Shown: positions 62,033 to 64,000 of the stretch, piece after piece
How the letters are laid out: each line of letters starts with the position of its first letter
Position numbering within the stretch: position 1 is the stretch's first letter
NCBI GenBank assembly: GCA_963691755.1
Contig: OY829366.1
Coordinates: 310,001-374,000, forward strand
DNA: 64,000 bases
Origin: Dinoroseobacter sp013215265
GTDB lineage: Bacteria; Pseudomonadota; Alphaproteobacteria; Rhodobacterales; Rhodobacteraceae
Direction: 5' to 3'
Position numbers and translations under genes: made by a program
Notes under the pieces: model-generated
Seen by the model: only the letters and a program-made list of their open reading frames with translations
The model's database searches: none
Told to the model about the DNA's origin: nothing

Positions 62033-63466
62033 TTACTCGGCGGCGATGGCAGCGCTCGTCCTCAGTTTCTCAAGGATTGCATCTGCCGCTTCACGACCAT
62101 CACGAATGGCCCAAACCACAAGGCTGGCGCCACGCACGATGTCACCCGCTGCGTAAACGTTCTCCATATTTGTCTCATGCGTCAGGAAGTGCGCCTTAAT
62201 CGTGCCCCAGCGGGTTACTTCCAGCTCATCCACGCCCCACAGCTTCGGCAGGTCCTCTGGTTCAAAGCCCAACGCTTTGATGACCAAATCGGCGTCTTCG
62301 ACGTAATCAGCGCCTTCTATCACCTCAGGCGCCCGACGGCCGGTCGCATCAGGCTGTCCAAGGCGCATTTTTTGCACCATCACGCCTTCAACACTGTCGC
62401 CGGTGAAACCTTTAGGCGCCGTTAACCAGACAAAATCAACACCCTCTTCCTCGGCGTTTTGCACTTCGCGCTGCGAGCCCGGCATATTCTCGCGGTCGCG
62501 ACGATAGAGACACTTCACAGAAGTGGCACCTTGTCGAACCGCAGTGCGCACGCAGTCCATTGCGGTATCGCCCCCGCCAATCACGACAACGCGTTTGCCT
62601 TTTGCATTCAACTCGCCCGAGTCGAATTCCGGCACATCATCGCCAAAGCTTTTGCGGTTGGAGGCCGTCAGAAAATCAATAGCCCGTACGATACCGTCAG
62701 CGCCCGACCCGGGCCCTCCAAGGTCGCGGGACTTATACACACCAGTCGCTATCAGCAAGAAATCGTGCTTCTCGCGCAACTCAGCAAAGGTGATGTCTTC
62801 CCCAACATTGCAGTTCAGAACCATCTTAACGCCGCCGTCTTCGAGCTGCGCCATACGCTTCATCACGACGTCTTTTTCAAGTTTAAACCCAGGGATGCCG
62901 TAGGTCAGCAAACCACCCCCACGGTCGTATCGGTCATAAACAAAAACCTGCAGACCCGCGCGGCGCAGTCGATCTGCAGCCGCAAGACCGCCAGGCCCCG
63001 CACCAATGATACCCACACTTTCAGGCCGCTCTGCGGATGGCTGGATCGGCTTCACCCAACCTTCTTCAAATGCAGTATCCGTAATGTACTTCTCAACCGA
63101 ACCAATCGTGACTGTGCCATGACCTGACTGTTCAATCACGCAATTGCCTTCGCACAGGCGGTCTTGCGGACAAATGCGACCACAGATTTCAGGAAAGGTG
63201 TTCGTGGCCTGACTGATCTCGTAGGCTTCCTGCAATCGACCCTCGGCGGTCAGCTTCAACCAATCAGGGATATTGTTGTGCAACGGGCAGTGAGATTGAC
63301 AGTAAGGCACCCCGCACTGGCTGCAGCGTCCGGCCTGCTCTTTTGCTTTCTCCTGCGCGTACTCAGCGTAGATTTCGTTGAAATCTTCCCTACGAAGGTT
63401 TGGAGGCCGCTTCTCCGGCATCTCCTTTTCAACAGAGACAAACTTGAGCATAGGTTGTTTAGCCAT
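62033..63466 (-). CDS. gltD: Glutamate synthase (NADPH) small subunit
   Basis: This 477-residue FAD enzyme passes electrons from NADPH to GltB. The N-terminal region has the iron-sulfur cysteines CSQCGVPYCQSHCPLHNNIP, then the FAD site VGIIGAGPGGLAAADRLRR and NADPH site VVVIGGGDTAMDCVRTAVRQ. The ATG at 63466 follows GGAGGG. Transcription runs gltD then gltB, with a 120-base gap that holds no gene. Confidence 0.97.
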   Translation of the reverse strand: MAKQPMLKFVSVEKEMPEKRPPNLRREDFNEIYAEYAQEKAKEQAGRCSQCGVPYCQSHCPLHNNIPDWLKLTAEGRLQEAYEISQATNTFPEICGRICPQDRLCEGNCVIEQSGHGTVTIGSVEKYITDTAFEEGWVKPIQPSAERPESVGIIGAGPGGLAAADRLRRAGLQVFVYDRYDRGGGLLTYGIPGFKLEKDVVMKRMAQLEDGGVKMVLNCNVGEDITFAELREKHDFLLIATGVYKSRDLGGPGSGADGIVRAIDFLTASNRKSFGDDVPEFDSGELNAKGKRVVVIGGGDTAMDCVRTAVRQGATSVKCLYRRDRENMPGSQREVQNAEEEGVDFVWLTAPKGFTGDSVEGVMVQKMRLGQPDATGRRAPEVIEGADYVEDADLVIKALGFEPEDLPKLWGVDELEVTRWGTIKAHFLTHETNMENVYAAGDIVRGASLVVWAIRDGREAADAILEKLRTSAAIAAE

Positions 63467-63683
63467 ATCGAACCCTCCCAAACACAGGTCGAGCGGACAT
63501 ATCCGAGCCTGACAGGAAAGAAAAGTCAAATATGCTGACCTATTTTCTTATTTTCCGGCGATACCAGCAAGCTCTAACAGAAATTTTTAGTATTTTAGGT
63601 CAGCCTTTATTACCTTTATTTGTAAAAGTGGCGGAAATTCAGTTTGTTGAGTCGTTGAAGGCCGAATCGACGCAGGTGCGCAA

Positions 63684-64000
63684 ATGACCCTTTTTCATCT
63701 TTTTCTAGTCGCAGTCATTCAGGGCATCACGGAATTCTTGCCGATTTCGTCATCCGGGCACCTGATTCTTCTGCCAGAGCTCACTGGATTGAACGACCAA
63801 GGTCAGGCCGTTGATGTCGCCGTTCACGTTGGGACACTTGGGGCTGTGGTTCTCTATTTCTGGCGCGATGTTCGGCGCGCGCTTGCCGGAACACCCCGAA
63901 TGATGCGCGGGAAGATCGACACCCCCCAAGCCCAACTCGCCTTCTGTCTGCTTATCGCAACCATCCCGGCAATATTATTTGGCTTGGTGATAAAGTTGAC
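63684..64000 (+). CDS. uppP: Undecaprenyl-diphosphatase, partial at window end
   Basis: The open frame from the ATG at 63684 runs off the window after about 105 residues. It begins MTLFHLFLVAVIQGITEFLP followed by ISSSGHLILLPEL, the invariant UppP/BacA motif, and continues with hydrophobic segments such as VAVHVGTLGAVVLYFWRDV. The enzyme recycles undecaprenyl diphosphate at the inner membrane for cell-wall synthesis. It is divergent from gltD; the 217-base gap between them is AT-rich and holds no gene. Confidence 0.95.
   Translation, partial: MTLFHLFLVAVIQGITEFLPISSSGHLILLPELTGLNDQGQAVDVAVHVGTLGAVVLYFWRDVRRALAGTPRMMRGKIDTPQAQLAFCLLIATIPAILFGLVIKL

Noticed and set aside
1..64000. CRISPR array or rRNA genes
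   Set aside because: I saw no regularly spaced repeats of the right size and no rRNA sequence on either strand.

Overview
The window looks like chromosome of an alphaproteobacterium of the order Rhodobacterales (roseobacter/Rhodobacter group). The main evidence is gene content: a proteobacterial petABC bc1 operon together with a petP/petR regulator pair, a DUF2794 gene, a TAXI-type TRAP transporter, a secreted-type Hint-domain protein, an Anbu proteasome-like operon, and an xseB-ispA-dxs operon headed by a histone-deacetylase-like gene. I made no database comparison; every assignment comes from reading the sequence.

Layout. 1-4071 is the edge of a surface-polysaccharide locus. An IS3-family insertion sequence lies between two unrelated truncated genes, a polysaccharide-export protein and a glycosyltransferase. 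Next to it is a tight operon for a dehydrogenase, a CMP-Kdo-synthetase-like enzyme and a KdsC-like phosphatase. 4446-6350 is a KefB-like cation/proton antiporter. 6360-10297 is a four-gene Anbu operon (ATP-grasp, alpha-E, transglutaminase, Anbu). 10504-16975 holds asd, a small outer-membrane beta-barrel gene, several hypotheticals, an M17 aminopeptidase with an NlpC/P60 hydrolase, DUF2794 and an RpiR regulator. 17068-22536 is a TAXI-TRAP transporter operon with a universal stress protein and a class III aminotransferase.

22566-24499 is a small integrated-element remnant at a tRNA-Lys gene. It is bounded by a 47-bp direct repeat of the tRNA 3' part and carries one Hint-domain gene. 24595-28468 has dapF, mtaB, a PaiB-like gene, a GST and a PAP2 phosphatase. 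28680-31425 is petABC, ended by a good terminator. 31473-34810 is thiBPQ under a TPP riboswitch. 34953-39361 carries aroC, an unusual pilin-like protein, a thioredoxin/CcdA pair, a DMT transporter and an HU protein.

39496-44061 covers AMP/adenine breakdown (ade, amn) and a divergent VOC/aldolase pair. 44122-48948 is an operon ending in the isoprenoid precursor genes ispA and dxs. 48957-50173 is petP-petR, 50332-51201 is ilvE, and 51312-53879 is a probable cobalt-uptake/cobalamin cluster (DUF4198, HupE, CobO). 53876-57262 has a DMT transporter, queG, a GST and mtgA. 57377-63466 is gltBD, and the window ends inside uppP.

Most of the window is housekeeping. The parts that merit a second look are the Anbu operon, the rearranged polysaccharide locus, the tRNA-Lys element remnant, the pilin-like fusion, and the cobalt cluster whose divergent genes appear to start on overlapping start codons. 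I found no CRISPR array, rRNA or intact prophage.
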